A stretch of DNA of 64,000 bases from Roseiterribacter gracilis (GTDB taxonomy: Bacteria > Pseudomonadota > Alphaproteobacteria > BOG-932 > Roseiterribacteraceae): contig BOPV01000001.1 in assembly GCA_018332375.1 (NCBI GenBank), positions 2,976,001-3,040,000 of the forward strand, in the 5' to 3' direction. Shown piece by piece: positions 52,688-62,304 of the stretch. Position numbers and translations under genes: made by a program. The first letter of the stretch is position 1. Each line of letters opens with the position of its first letter. The notes under the pieces are model-generated. The model made no database searches. It had not been told where the DNA came from and saw nothing but the letters and a program-made list of their open reading frames with translations.

Positions 52688-52757
52688 TTAGCCAGTACGG
52701 AAAGTTTCTCCTTGCGCCCGATGGCGCGCCCGAATAGTTAGCCGTCACGGAAACTAT
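52688..52757 (+). repeat. two imperfect direct repeats upstream of GST-ArsR-AHSA1
   Basis: TTAGCCAGTACGGAAAGTTT (52688-52707) and TTAGCCGTCACGGAAACTAT (52738-52757) match in 15 of 20 positions and lie exactly 50 bases apart, five helical turns. They fill the gap before the GST gene whose operon includes an ArsR-type repressor, and could be its operators. Confidence 0.5.
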
Positions 52758-52768
52758 TGTGGTGCGAC

Positions 52769-53440
52769 ATGGCGCTGGTCCTGCATTCCCATCCCGTGTC
52801 GGCCTATTGCTGGAAGGTGCTGATCGCGCTGTACGAGAACGGCACCCCGTTCGACCTGCGCCTGGTCAATCTCGGCGATCCATCCGCCAAGGCCGCGTTC
52901 GAGGCGCTGTGGCCGACCGGGAAAATCCCGCTGCTCGAAGATGACGGGCGCGTCGTGGCCGAAACCTCGATCCAGATCGAACATCTCGACCGGACCTATC
53001 CGGGCAAGGTCGCGCTGTTGCCGGCCGACGCACAGCTCGAGGTGCGGCTGTGGGACCGGTTGTTCGATTGCTACGTGATGACGCCGATGCAGGACTTCGT
53101 CGCGCAGCATCTGCGCCCCGGCGCTGAGCGCGATGCGCGCACGCTCGCCGACATGCAGACGCGTCTGCGTCGCGCGTACGATCTGATCGAAGCGCGCATG
53201 CCTGCACGGCCCTGGGCCGCGAGCGCCGACTTCAGCATGGCCGATTGTGCCGCTGCGCCGTCGCTCTTCTACGCGGCCTGCGTGCTGCCGTTCCCGCCGA
53301 CGCACACAAAGCTCATCGCCTACTACGAACGACTGATGGCGCGGCCGTCGGTGCAGCGCGTGCTCGAAGACGCACGACCTTTCTTCCAATATTTCCCGCT
53401 GCGCGACGCATTGCCTGCGCGGTTCCGCGATGCAGCCTGA
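52769..53440 (+). CDS. glutathione S-transferase family protein
   Basis: 223 residues from ATG at 52769 (an upstream ATG at 52757 is possible but falls in the repeat). The thioredoxin-like N-domain has HPVSAYCWKVLIALYENGTP, KIPLLEDDGRVVAETSIQIE (cis-Pro and the E-S/T-x-x-I glutathione site). The helical C-domain contains PWAASADFSMADCAAAPSLF. It likely conjugates glutathione to electrophiles; substrate unknown. First gene of a three-gene operon. Confidence 0.92.
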   Translation: MALVLHSHPVSAYCWKVLIALYENGTPFDLRLVNLGDPSAKAAFEALWPTGKIPLLEDDGRVVAETSIQIEHLDRTYPGKVALLPADAQLEVRLWDRLFDCYVMTPMQDFVAQHLRPGAERDARTLADMQTRLRRAYDLIEARMPARPWAASADFSMADCAAAPSLFYAACVLPFPPTHTKLIAYYERLMARPSVQRVLEDARPFFQYFPLRDALPARFRDAA

Positions 53441-53753
53441 CGCGCAACTCGATCGCGTGTTCGTTGCGCTGGCAGATGGCGCGCGCCGCGCGATGATCGA
53501 CCAGCTCAGCAAGGGGCCCGCATCGGTGTCCGATCTTGCGCGGCCGTTGCAGATCGCGCTGCCGTCGGCGCTCAAACATCTGGCGCTGCTCGAAGCGGGT
53601 GGTTTCGTGCGTTCTGACAAAGCCGGCCGCGTGCGTACCTACCGGATTGCGCACGATGCGTTCAGCGGACTCGAAGAATGGGTGTCGCAACGCAAGACGC
53701 AGTGGAACCGGCAGTTCGACCACCTTGCGAAATATCTGGGAGAAGACGAGTGA
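53430..53753 (+). CDS. ArsR-family transcriptional repressor
   Basis: 107 residues, overlapping the GST gene by 11 bases. The winged HTH shows RVFVALADGARRAMIDQLSK and ALPSALKHLALLEAGGFVRS with DKAGRVRTYRIAHDAF as the wing. No metal-binding Cys motif is present, so it is of the metal-independent type often paired with an AHSA1 gene, as here. It probably represses its own operon. Confidence 0.92.
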   Translation: MQPDAQLDRVFVALADGARRAMIDQLSKGPASVSDLARPLQIALPSALKHLALLEAGGFVRSDKAGRVRTYRIAHDAFSGLEEWVSQRKTQWNRQFDHLAKYLGEDE

Positions 53754-54220
53754 CGCACAGCGCGGCGCATACGAGCTTCGTGCTCGAACGACGCTTCAAA
53801 TCCTCGCCGGCGCGCGTGTTTCAGGCCTGGGCCGATCCCGATGCGAAACGGCGTTGGAACGATTGCCACGCCGAAGTCGGCACGACCGACTACACGATCG
53901 ACTTTCGCGTCGGCGGCCACGAACTCCATCGCGCGATCCTGCCCGACGGCAAGAAGCAGCTCGTCGACAAAGTCTTTCTCGAGATCGTCCCCGACGCGCG
54001 CATCCTGTTTGCCTACAGTATGGAAGCGGGAGGTCGGTCGCTGTCCGCGTCGCTCGTCACGGTCGAGTTTCATGCCGACGGCAGCGGTACGTTTCTGAAA
54101 CTCACCGAACAGCTCGCCTATCTCGACGGGCACGACGATCTGCAGCAGCGGATCGAAGGGACAAGCGAAGGGCTCGACCGGTTGTTTCTAGAATTGGCGG
54201 AAGATCTGCCGACGCACTGA
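53750..54220 (+). CDS. SRPBCC/AHSA1 domain protein
   Basis: 156 residues from GTG at 53750 (GTGA overlap with the arsR-type gene). FVLERRFKSSPARVFQAWAD opens the helix-grip fold, and GGHELHRAILPDG and LTEQLAYLDGHDDLQQRIEG follow the AHSA1 family. These proteins bind hydrophobic ligands or act as Hsp90-activator-like factors; ArsR-AHSA1 pairs are common. Function here is unknown. Confidence 0.9.
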   Translation: MTHSAAHTSFVLERRFKSSPARVFQAWADPDAKRRWNDCHAEVGTTDYTIDFRVGGHELHRAILPDGKKQLVDKVFLEIVPDARILFAYSMEAGGRSLSASLVTVEFHADGSGTFLKLTEQLAYLDGHDDLQQRIEGTSEGLDRLFLELAEDLPTH

Positions 54221-54222
54221 CG

Positions 54223-54248
54223 CCGGGCGCGGCATGCGCCGCGCCCGG
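54223..54248. terminator. strong hairpin between convergent genes
   Basis: CCGGGCGCGGC pairs perfectly with GCCGCGCCCGG across ATGC. It lies right after the AHSA1 gene and just before the end of the convergent RTX gene. No T tract follows, so it may need Rho or act as a stability hairpin. Confidence 0.5.
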
Positions 54249-54259
54249 ACGCGCATGGG

Positions 54260-55189
54260 TTAGCTAAAAGCGAAATCCGCCGCCGTCAGCGTCGACAGCT
54301 GCACGTGCTGCAACGTCGCGATGACATGTTGACCGTCGGTGAGCTGCACGTCGTCGCCGGCCTGGAACAAGTGATGGTTCTTCAGCAGGTCAGCAAAGCT
54401 GTGGTCGGGGTAATTGCGCAACGCAACGACATCGCCGTTGGCAGTGCCGCGATGGGCTGTGAAGTCCGCAATCTGAACAGCGGCCGTAACCGTATTGAAG
54501 AAGAAGATGTCGTTCCCGGCTCCGCCATTCACGGTCATCCCGAAGATCGGATCCGAGACGATGTTGAAGACGTCATCGCCCGCGCCGAGATTCACGTGCA
54601 ACGTACCCTTCGGGTCGATGTTCTCCAGTTGCGTAAATTGAAACGATACGCGGTTGACCAGAAACAACGACCCGTCACCGAAATTGTCGATATCCACGAT
54701 ATCGTTGCCAGTCGTGCCATTATAGTCGACCGCGGTGACATGGTTTTGCAGATTGAACTCGATCGACTGCAGCTCGGATTTGCTGAAATCGTCAATCTGC
54801 AAATGATCCGTGCGAGCCGTGACGCTCAGCGACTCTACGCGTGACGCTTGAAACACGCCGCTATTCGCAAAGTTGATGTCGACGCCATCAACGCCGCGCC
54901 CGATCGAAATGGAAGGCGTAGCTTCAAGAATGAAGTTGAGCACAGTGAAGTTGACCGTGTCGAAGCCGTCACCACCGTCGATCGTGGTCGTCAGCCCCGC
55001 TGGTTGCTGACCTTGTACGGAGAGCGTGTCATCGCCCGCGCCGAGATTAAACGCGACCTGATCCTGGCCTGTAAGGGCGCCGAGATTGGTGTCCGTACCG
55101 GTGTTGTTATCAAAGACGTGAAAATTCGCGCCGACCTTGGCGAACTGGAAGCGATCGTCGCCTTGCGTGCCGGGAATATCGATGATCAT
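54260..55189 (-). CDS. RTX-type calcium-binding secreted protein
   Basis: 309 residues. Nonapeptide-like GGxGxDxxx repeats are scattered: FNLGAGDDTLSVQG, IDGGDGFDTVNFT, VNLGAGDDVFNIV and VNGGAGNDIFFFN. There is no N-terminal signal peptide, and the C-terminus VQLSTLTAADFAFS resembles the uncleaved type I secretion signal. It would be secreted by an ABC-type I system and folded by calcium outside the cell. No transporter genes are nearby. Adhesin, S-layer-like or enzyme-carrier roles are all possible. The 214 bases upstream show nothing recognisable. Confidence 0.82.
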   Translation of the reverse strand: MIIDIPGTQGDDRFQFAKVGANFHVFDNNTGTDTNLGALTGQDQVAFNLGAGDDTLSVQGQQPAGLTTTIDGGDGFDTVNFTVLNFILEATPSISIGRGVDGVDINFANSGVFQASRVESLSVTARTDHLQIDDFSKSELQSIEFNLQNHVTAVDYNGTTGNDIVDIDNFGDGSLFLVNRVSFQFTQLENIDPKGTLHVNLGAGDDVFNIVSDPIFGMTVNGGAGNDIFFFNTVTAAVQIADFTAHRGTANGDVVALRNYPDHSFADLLKNHHLFQAGDDVQLTDGQHVIATLQHVQLSTLTAADFAFS

Positions 55190-55403
55190 CGAGTGACCTT
55201 ACGTTGAACGATGTGCGGGCGGAGATGCCCGGACAACGTACTCGTCGCCTCGCGTCTTATTCCAAACCTTGCACGTGCGAGACGCACAAAGTCAGCCGCT
55301 GCAGAGACAGTGTGTCATCGACGACAACGGAAGCGTTCCGTGCCGACCGAAAGACGCTGTGAACGAGCGGAAACGGCAAACAGAACGATCGGAAGATCGA
55401 CGC

Positions 55404-56426
55404 CTATCGTCGTGCGGCGAGTTGCGCCACCGCGAACAGCGCGCGGCTGGTCAGCACCGCTTCATCGGCGCCGGTGCGTTTGCATGCGGCTTCGGCGGCG
55501 ACCAAGCCGTTCATCGCCGCTTCGAGCTTGGTCAGCGACCAGCGATCGAGCTGGCGCATGAAATTGTCGCGCGCTTTGAAGAACAAAGGCGGCTGTAATT
55601 TCGAACAGGCCGCATCCATCGACTCGCCCGCATCGATGCGCGCGCGCGTCGCGTGCAGACGGCGCACATAGGTCTGGGCCACGCGCAGCACGCCGATCGC
55701 CGAGGTCGACTCTGCAAACAAACGCGTCAGGCAGCGATCCAACCCCGGCACGTCGCCAGACGCTGCTGCTTGCGCGGCATCGTCGATCGCCATCGCGCCG
55801 CTGTCGCCCACCACGGCTTCAACGTCTTCGATCGTCGCGGTCGCGCCGGGCCCGAGATAGGTCGCGAGCTTTTCGACTTCTTGGCGCGCGATCATGCGGT
55901 CGCCGACCAGGCTGCTCGCCAACAGCTGCAGCGCGTCGCCGTCGATGCGGATTTTCCGTTCGGCCAGCGCGTCCGACAGGGTGCGCGCCATTTGCCGTTC
56001 GTCTTCGACGTAGCACGGCAAGGCCGCACCGTTGGGCGAGGCTTCGAACAGTTTGCGCAGGGCCGAGCGCGGACCGAGATCGCCCGCTTCCAACACGCTG
56101 AAACTGTCGCTCTCGCGTTCGAGCAGCAACGCCGCCGCTTTCGCCAGCTTGTCGGATGCTTCGCGCACGCGCACCAGGCGACGTCCGCCCATCAACGACA
56201 AGGATGCGGCCTCGTCGGCAAGGCGCGTCACGTCGTCGATCAGCGGGGCTTCGTGCGCAAAGGCTGCGACGCGGAACGGGTCGTTCAAATCTTCGACGAC
56301 CGTCATTGCCAGTGCGCGGGCGCGTTCGCGGACCAACCCTTCGTCGGGGCCATAGACCAGAACAGCGCGAACGTTCTTGTCCGGGCTTTTCAGGAACCGT
56401 TCGATGGCGGCGCCAGCGAGCTTCAA
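55404..56426 (-). CDS. holA: DNA polymerase III delta subunit
   Basis: 340 residues. AVLVYGPDEGLVRERARALA and LADEAASLSLMGGRRLVRVR begin the clamp-loader AAA+ fold without a working P-loop, as usual for delta. LASSLVGDRMIARQEVEKLA and the helical C-domain RQLDRWSLTKLEAAMNGLVA fit HolA. It opens the beta clamp. Overlaps lptE by 4 bases in a leuS-lptE-holA operon. Confidence 0.93.
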   Translation of the reverse strand: MKLAGAAIERFLKSPDKNVRAVLVYGPDEGLVRERARALAMTVVEDLNDPFRVAAFAHEAPLIDDVTRLADEAASLSLMGGRRLVRVREASDKLAKAAALLLERESDSFSVLEAGDLGPRSALRKLFEASPNGAALPCYVEDERQMARTLSDALAERKIRIDGDALQLLASSLVGDRMIARQEVEKLATYLGPGATATIEDVEAVVGDSGAMAIDDAAQAAASGDVPGLDRCLTRLFAESTSAIGVLRVAQTYVRRLHATRARIDAGESMDAACSKLQPPLFFKARDNFMRQLDRWSLTKLEAAMNGLVAAEAACKRTGADEAVLTSRALFAVAQLAARR

Positions 56427-56926
56427 GCGGCTTTCTTTTCCCGCGTGAAATACAGCGCCAGACGGCCGGTGATGTCGTCGGCGATCTGGCGCAGACCGCG
56501 TTCACGCGCATCTTCGCTCGACAGGATGGTGCCGAATTCGCTCTGCAGAATGTTGAACGACGGCGAAGCGCGGAAGCTTTCGCGCGTCAGTTCTTTGCCG
56601 CTCGCGTCGCGCAGCACGTAGGTGCCGGAATAGCGCAACTGACCGCGCGTCGCGGTCGCGTCCTGCTGAATGCCCAGATTGACCTGCTGTTCGAGCAGGC
56701 TGACTTCGAGACGATAGGCGGGCTCGGTCGGGCCTTGCGGCTGCATCCGGTCGATCAACGCATTGCGCAGCTGCTGCCCGGTGCGATCGGGAATGTTGGC
56801 GATGCGCACCTTGGCCAGCTCTTCCCCGGCAAGCCCACCCATCGGACCGCGCTTGGCGTAGAGCGGCTGGAATCCGCACGCGGTGAGCGTGAGGACGGCG
56901 AGCAGGGCCAGCAGGCGCAATTTCAT
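56423..56926 (-). CDS. lptE: LPS assembly lipoprotein LptE
   Basis: 167 residues with lipoprotein signal [13 protein letters not shown] and the family motif [31 protein letters not shown] and [20 protein letters not shown] match LptE. It plugs the LptD barrel in the outer membrane for LPS export. Overlaps leuS and holA by 4 bases each. Confidence 0.92.
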   Translation of the reverse strand: MKLRLLALLAVLTLTACGFQPLYAKRGPMGGLAGEELAKVRIANIPDRTGQQLRNALIDRMQPQGPTEPAYRLEVSLLEQQVNLGIQQDATATRGQLRYSGTYVLRDASGKELTRESFRASPSFNILQSEFGTILSSEDARERGLRQIADDITGRLALYFTREKKAA

Positions 56927-59499
56927 CCGACCACCAAGTTCACGATGCGATTGGGCACGACGATCACCTTGCGCAGTTGCTTGCCTTCGAGCGCCTGCGC
57001 GACCGCGGGCACCGCAACCGCGGCGGCCTGCGCATCATCGTTGGCGACGTCGCGCGGCAGGTCGACCGTGCCTTTCAGCTTGCCGTTGACCTGCACCGCG
57101 ACGGTGACGCTGCTTGCGACCAGCATTGCGGGATCGACCTTGGGCCATGCAGCGTCGACCACCAAGCCCGGACGACCCAACCGTTCCCACATGGATTCCG
57201 CCAGGTGCGGCATGATCGGCGCCACCAGCTGCGTGAGGATCGCCGTCGCGCTGGCAATGCAGGGCCATCCCGACTGCCCGAAGCCACCCTTTTTGACCTG
57301 CTCTTCCAGGAAGTTCGACAGGGTGCGGATGGTCGCGACTGCGCTGTTGATGCGGAAGCTTTCGAACTGCTCGTCGACCTGCGCCACCGCCCGATGCGCG
57401 GCACGCATGATGTCTTCGCCGCGCGCATCGTCGTCGATCGCGCCGTCCATGCCCAACTCGGCGACGTCTTCGGCCAGGCGCCACAGACGGCTGGCGTAAC
57501 GCCATGCGCCTTCGACACCGGACTCGGTCCACTCCATGTCACGTTCGGGCGGCGTGTCTGAGAGAATGAACAAGCGCGCCGAATCCGCGCCGTAGCGTTC
57601 CAGGATCTCCTGCGGATCCACCGTGTTGCGCTTCGACTTCGACATCTTCTCGACGCGGCCCGGCGTCACCGGCGAGCCGTCGGCAGTCAGCGTCCAGTTG
57701 CCCGCTTCGTCACGCTGCACTTCGCTGGGCGACAGCCACTGGCCCGCCGGCGATTTGTACGTTTCGTGCGTGATCATGCCTTGCGTGAACAGGCCCGCGA
57801 ACGGCTCGTCGATGCCGATCAGCCCAACCTTCTTCATCGCGCGCGTGAAAAAGCGCGCATAGAGAAGATGCAGCACCGCGTGTTCGATGCCGCCGATGTA
57901 ATTGTCGACCGGCAGCCAGTACATCGCCGCGTCGCGATCGAACGGCTTGTCGCTGACATGCGGCGAGCAGAAGCGCGCGAAATACCAGCTCGACTCAAAG
58001 AACGTATCGAACGTGTCGGTTTCGCGCACGGCTTTGCCGGCGCAAGTCGGGCACGCGACATGTTTCCAGGTCGGGTGATGGTCGAGCGGGTTGCCCGGCT
58101 TGTCGAACGTGACGTCTTCCGGCAGCACCACGGGCAGCTGGTTTTCCGGCACCGGCACGACACCGCATTTGTCGCAGTGAATGACCGGGATCGGGCAGCC
58201 CCAATAGCGCTGGCGGCTGACGCCCCAATCGCGCAGGCGATAGACCGTCGTTCCTTTGCCCAGGCCGAGCGCTTCGATGCGGCGGATCGCTTCCAGCTTC
58301 GCCGCTTCGACGTCGAGACCGTTCAAGAAGTCCGAGTTGACGATCGTACCGGGGCCGTTGAACGACTCTTCGCCGACGAACACCGATCCGTCTTCGGCAA
58401 CGTTGGTACCATCGGCGGCCTTCACCACCGGCAAGATCGGCAAATTGTATTTGCGCGCGAACTCGAAGTCGCGCGCGTCGTGTGCTGGGCAACCGAAAAT
58501 GGCGCCGGTGCCGTATTCGATCAGCACGAAATTGGCGGCGTATACCGGAATGGTGCGGTCCTGGAACGGGTGCTGCACGCGCAGACCCGTATCGACGCCG
58601 ATCTTTTCCTGCGCTTCGATCGCGGCTTCGCTGGTGCCGCTCTTGCGGCATTCGGCGACGAACGCTGCAATCTTCGGATCTCGGGTAGCGAGATCCGCAA
58701 TGAGCGGATGTTCGGGCGACAGCGCTGCGAACGACGCGCCGAACAGCGTGTCGGGCCGCGTCGTGTAGACTTCGACTCCCGCATCGCTGTCGACGATCTT
58801 CCAACGCATGCGCAAGCCGCTGGATTTGCCGACCCAGTTGTCCTGCATGGTGCGGACTTTGTCGGGCCAGCGATCGAGCGTCGTCAGACCGTGCAGCAGG
58901 TCGTCGGCGAACTCGGTGATCTTCAAGAACCATTGCGACAGGCGGCGGCGTTCGACCGGCGCGCCCGAACGCCAGCCCATGCCGTCGACGACCTGTTCGT
59001 TGGCCAGCACGGTGTTCTCGACCGGATCCCAATTGACCCAGCTCTCTTTGCGGTAGGCCAAACCCGCTTCGAGAAATTTCAGGAACATCCACTGTTCGTG
59101 CCGGTAATAGTCCGGCTCGCAGGTGGCGATCTCGCGCGTCCAATCGATCGCCAGGCCGATCGACTTCAACTGGTCGCGCATCGACGCGATGTTCTGGCGC
59201 GTCCAGATCGCGGGATGGACGTTGTTTTCATGCGCTGCGTTTTCGGCCGGCAGGCCGAACGCGTCCCAGCCCATCGGATGCAGCACGTTCTTGCCTTGCG
59301 CGCGGCGCCAACGGGCAAAGAGATCGCCGATCGCGTAATTCTTGACGTGGCCCATGTGGATGCGTCCCGACGGGTACGGGAACATCTCCAGCACGTAGCT
59401 TTTCGGACGGCCGGGCTCTTCGCGGGCGACAAAGCATTGCGCTTCGTCCCAACGGGCCTGCCAGGTTTGTTCTGCTTCGCGGAAATTATAACGGGCCAT
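56923..59499 (-). CDS. leuS: leucyl-tRNA synthetase
   Basis: 858 residues. The class I motifs are [19 protein letters not shown] (HIGH, ~40-55) and [20 protein letters not shown] (KMSKS, ~620). The zinc/LS insertion and CP1 editing domain lie between ([20 protein letters not shown]). The anticodon-binding and C-terminal domains end in [17 protein letters not shown]. First gene of leuS-lptE-holA. Confidence 0.98.
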   Translation of the reverse strand: MARYNFREAEQTWQARWDEAQCFVAREEPGRPKSYVLEMFPYPSGRIHMGHVKNYAIGDLFARWRRAQGKNVLHPMGWDAFGLPAENAAHENNVHPAIWTRQNIASMRDQLKSIGLAIDWTREIATCEPDYYRHEQWMFLKFLEAGLAYRKESWVNWDPVENTVLANEQVVDGMGWRSGAPVERRRLSQWFLKITEFADDLLHGLTTLDRWPDKVRTMQDNWVGKSSGLRMRWKIVDSDAGVEVYTTRPDTLFGASFAALSPEHPLIADLATRDPKIAAFVAECRKSGTSEAAIEAQEKIGVDTGLRVQHPFQDRTIPVYAANFVLIEYGTGAIFGCPAHDARDFEFARKYNLPILPVVKAADGTNVAEDGSVFVGEESFNGPGTIVNSDFLNGLDVEAAKLEAIRRIEALGLGKGTTVYRLRDWGVSRQRYWGCPIPVIHCDKCGVVPVPENQLPVVLPEDVTFDKPGNPLDHHPTWKHVACPTCAGKAVRETDTFDTFFESSWYFARFCSPHVSDKPFDRDAAMYWLPVDNYIGGIEHAVLHLLYARFFTRAMKKVGLIGIDEPFAGLFTQGMITHETYKSPAGQWLSPSEVQRDEAGNWTLTADGSPVTPGRVEKMSKSKRNTVDPQEILERYGADSARLFILSDTPPERDMEWTESGVEGAWRYASRLWRLAEDVAELGMDGAIDDDARGEDIMRAAHRAVAQVDEQFESFRINSAVATIRTLSNFLEEQVKKGGFGQSGWPCIASATAILTQLVAPIMPHLAESMWERLGRPGLVVDAAWPKVDPAMLVASSVTVAVQVNGKLKGTVDLPRDVANDDAQAAAVAVPAVAQALEGKQLRKVIVVPNRIVNLVVG

Positions 59500-59511
59500 G
59501 ACCGGCCGGTC

Positions 59512-60429
59512 TTAGAACGAGCCGCGCGCTGCCAGCAACAGCAGCGACCTCTCGCGCTGATCTACCGCATCGGCCAGGAGATTGAGCCAGGGCCGCACGG
59601 CCCAATCAGCGCCGATCGCAACCACCCGCCGCCCGTTCAAATCGCGCGCCCAGCTGGTGCCGAGTTTCACCGCCGACCCGCTCCAGGTCAGGCCCACATT
59701 CGGCGCGACTTTCGTGTCGTCAGTGAGCCCACCCGCCAAACTCCAGGCGCCCCACGTCGCTTCGGCGCCCACCGCCCAGCCGTCATGCTCGACGGCATGC
59801 GCATAACCCGCGCCCAATTTCAGCTCAACCGATCCAAGCGTGCGTGTCCCGTTGACCGCGATTTCGCCCAGATCGCGCAGACCCTGCGGTCGCGCCAGCC
59901 GTCCGCCGCGCGGCGTGATCGCGTAGGTGCCGAGCCGCGGCGCAAAGCTCGCCGCCAACTGCACGCCGACAAAGGCCGGGCTGACATAGGAAATCCGCGT
60001 CGACGCGTCGTCATCGAGCCGCAACGGCGCCAACCGTGCCGGCGCGTATCCATAAAAGCCCTGGTCGCCATCGACCTGACCCAGCCCGACCCGCGCCGCG
60101 CGCGGCAGCACTTGCGCGACTGCGCCCGGCGCATCCCCCAGTTGGATCCGACCCCAACCGGCTTGCGCATATAGATAGGCAGCCGTCTCGCGCGGCCGGG
60201 CCGAGCCTTGTGCGCCATAGAAGCCGTATTCGATGCCGGTGGCCGAAACGTCGAAGGCTTTGAGCTGCAGGCTGCCGTCGAACATCCCGTTTGGCTGCGC
60301 CCGACCGCCATCATGTTTTAGGGGCGCGCCCTCGGCCTGCACCCACCCGGAAAACGCGGTGCGGATGTCGGCGCGTGCGACGCCGCCCGACATGGACAGG
60401 AAAAGGACCAGGGGTAAGGTGCGCGCCAT
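59512..60429 (-). CDS. porin-like outer-membrane beta-barrel protein
   Basis: 305 residues from ATG at 60429, the start that leaves a clean signal peptide (MARTLPLVLFLSMSGGVARA). The mature chain alternates polar and hydrophobic residues, with many Gly/Tyr turns (YLYAQAGWGRIQLGDAPGAV, RISYVSPAFVGVQLAASFAP, VELKLGAGYAHAVEHDGWAV), and ends in Phe (LLAARGSF), as Gram-negative porins do. It resembles the porin_4-type alphaproteobacterial porins. Its ATG overlaps the ATG of divergent yggS by two bases. It lies 13 bases downstream side of leuS, on the same strand and ahead of it. Confidence 0.78.
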   Translation of the reverse strand: MARTLPLVLFLSMSGGVARADIRTAFSGWVQAEGAPLKHDGGRAQPNGMFDGSLQLKAFDVSATGIEYGFYGAQGSARPRETAAYLYAQAGWGRIQLGDAPGAVAQVLPRAARVGLGQVDGDQGFYGYAPARLAPLRLDDDASTRISYVSPAFVGVQLAASFAPRLGTYAITPRGGRLARPQGLRDLGEIAVNGTRTLGSVELKLGAGYAHAVEHDGWAVGAEATWGAWSLAGGLTDDTKVAPNVGLTWSGSAVKLGTSWARDLNGRRVVAIGADWAVRPWLNLLADAVDQRERSLLLLAARGSF

Positions 60430-61093
60430 GACCGACATTGCGGGCAATCTAGAGCGCGTTCGCGCCGCCATCGAGCATGCAGCGATCAAGGCCGGACGCG
60501 ATCCGCGTTCGGTGGCGCTGATGGCGGTGTCGAAAACCTATCCGGCCGACGACGTCGCAACCGCGATTGCGACCGGCCAGCTTCTGTTCGGCGAAAATCG
60601 CGTGCAGGAAGCGCAGAAGAAATTTCCCGCTCTTCGCACCGCGCATCCGTCGATGAAGCTGCATCTGATCGGCCCGCTCCAGACCAACAAGGCAGTCGAC
60701 GCGGTCTCGACCTTCGACGCGATCCATTCGCTCGACCGGCCGAAATTGATGCAGGCGCTGTGCGATGCGATGGCGAAAACCGGCAAACGTCCGAACTGTT
60801 TTCTGCAGGTGAATACCGGCCGCGAGCCCCAAAAGGCCGGCGCGATGCCCGAAGACGTCGACAGTTTCGTCGTCCATGCGCGCGAGAATTTCAAACTGCC
60901 GATCGTGGGCCTGATGTGCATCCCGCCCGCCGACGCCGATCCGGCGCCGCATTTCGCGTTGCTGGCCGCGCTGGCGAAAAAGAACAATCTGCCAGGCCTG
61001 TCGATGGGGATGAGCCACGACTACGAAATCGCCATCGCGCACGGCGCCACGCATGTGCGCGTCGGCAGCGCGATCTTCGGTGCACGCACGTAA
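60428..61093 (+). CDS. PLP homeostasis protein YggS
   Basis: 221 residues from ATG at 60428; upstream codons are antisense to the porin-like gene. ALMAVSKTYPADDVATAIAT holds the PLP-binding Lys, LLFGENRVQEAQKKF and LHLIGPLQTNKA follow, and GLSMGMSHDYEIAIAHGATH with VRVGSAIFGAR closes the barrel. It balances vitamin B6 forms and amino acid metabolism and has no known catalysis. Confidence 0.96.
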   Translation: MTDIAGNLERVRAAIEHAAIKAGRDPRSVALMAVSKTYPADDVATAIATGQLLFGENRVQEAQKKFPALRTAHPSMKLHLIGPLQTNKAVDAVSTFDAIHSLDRPKLMQALCDAMAKTGKRPNCFLQVNTGREPQKAGAMPEDVDSFVVHARENFKLPIVGLMCIPPADADPAPHFALLAALAKKNNLPGLSMGMSHDYEIAIAHGATHVRVGSAIFGART

Positions 61094-61145
61094 GCGCGAA
61101 GGAGTTTCGGCGCTGCGCCGTGCAATCAGCTCAATAGGAGTTCCA

Positions 61146-61400
61146 ATGATCCGCTTGCTTGCCGCTCTGCTGTTGATCGCCGGCACCGCCTCGGCTGCCG
61201 AGCCTGAGATTCCTGCAGCGCGACAACAGCAGCTGCGTGCGATCGCCGAAGCCTGCACGCCCGACGCACAGAAATTCTGCAAAGACGTCGAACGTGGCGA
61301 AGGCCGTATCGTGAAATGCCTGCGCGATCACGCGGCCGAGCTGTCGCCCGCCTGCAAAGCCGGGCTGGTGCCAGCGCAGCCGGCCGCGCCGAAAAAATAG
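61146..61400 (+). CDS. small exported cysteine-rich protein
   Basis: 84 residues from ATG at 61146 with AGGAG seven bases upstream. After signal peptide MIRLLAALLLIAGTASA comes one Cys-rich repeat: EACTPDAQKFCKDVERGEGR followed by IVKCLRDHAAELSPACKAGL (four Cys), like the GLG1/Cys-rich repeat (C-x7-C-x12-C-x12-C spacing). Likely a small disulfide-bonded periplasmic protein; function unknown. The next gene starts two bases after its stop. Confidence 0.8.
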   Translation: MIRLLAALLLIAGTASAAEPEIPAARQQQLRAIAEACTPDAQKFCKDVERGEGRIVKCLRDHAAELSPACKAGLVPAQPAAPKK

Positions 61401-61401
61401 A

Positions 61402-62298
61402 ATGAACCGCGCCGCGCGGCTTCTGACGCTCGCGCTGGTTGGCGCGACTTTGGCAGGCTGCGGCGCCGGCGCTGCAATCCGGGCCGCGCGCAGTATGCGC
61501 GAACAGGCGCAACCGGCCGCGACGCCGGCTGCAGCGGCGCGCACCGATCGCGACGTCGCGTACGGAACCGACAAGGCGCAACGGATCGACGTCTATGTGC
61601 CCGCCGGCGCCGCAAACGCGCCGGTGATCTTGATGGTACATGGCGGCGGCTGGCGCCGTGGCGACAAGGCAATGCAAGGCGTCGTCGCCAACAAGGCGGC
61701 GCATTTCCTGCCGCGCGGCTACGTCTTCGTGTCCGTCGAAACGCGGCTGGTGCCCGATGCCGATCCGCTGGAACAGGCGCGCGACGTGGCACGCGCACTG
61801 GCCTTCGTGCAGCAGAATGCAGCGCGTTGGAACATCGATCCGGCGCGCGCGGTGCTGATGGGTCATTCGGCCGGCGCGCATCTGGTGGCGCTGCTTGGCG
61901 CCGACCAATCGATTGCAACCTCGCTGGGTGCGCAGCCCTGGCGCGGCACGATCCCGATCGACAGCGGCGCCTACGACATCGCGCGCATCATGACGAACCG
62001 GCATTTCGGTCTGTACGACACGGCCTTCGGCAAAGATCCGGCGGCCTGGCATGCCGCGTCCCCGATCGAACGCGTACGCGGCGCGCCCGCGCCGATGCTG
62101 TTGATCTGCAGCACCACGCGCCCCGACGATTCCTGCGGCCAGGCACGCGCCTTTGCGGCGCGGCTCGCATCTGCCGGTGCGCGCGCCGAGGTGCTTCCGC
62201 AAGCGCTGTCGCATCTCGACATCAACACGCAGCTTGGTTTGCCGGGTGCCTATACCGACGCGGTCGACGCGTTCCTGGCGTCGCTGGGGCTGCCGTAA
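61402..62298 (+). CDS. lipoprotein alpha/beta hydrolase (BD-FAE/esterase-like)
   Basis: 298 residues. Lipoprotein signal ends LVGATLAGC. Esterase motifs are VILMVHGGGWRRGDKAMQGV (HGGGW oxyanion hole), ARAVLMGHSAGAHLVALLGA (GxSxG, nucleophile Ser) and ALSHLDINTQLG (triad His). The group includes BD-FAE and carboxylesterase-like enzymes anchored in the envelope. Substrate unknown. Coupled to the Cys-rich protein gene. Confidence 0.9.
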   Translation: MNRAARLLTLALVGATLAGCGAGAAIRAARSMREQAQPAATPAAAARTDRDVAYGTDKAQRIDVYVPAGAANAPVILMVHGGGWRRGDKAMQGVVANKAAHFLPRGYVFVSVETRLVPDADPLEQARDVARALAFVQQNAARWNIDPARAVLMGHSAGAHLVALLGADQSIATSLGAQPWRGTIPIDSGAYDIARIMTNRHFGLYDTAFGKDPAAWHAASPIERVRGAPAPMLLICSTTRPDDSCGQARAFAARLASAGARAEVLPQALSHLDINTQLGLPGAYTDAVDAFLASLGLP

Positions 62299-62304
62299 GC
62301 GCGC

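Noticed and set aside
57766..60174. Plus-strand open frame of 802 codons across leuS and the porin-like gene
   Set aside because: Antisense to leuS with intact HIGH and KMSKS; the composition (Arg/Ala/Asp-rich) is that of a shadow frame.
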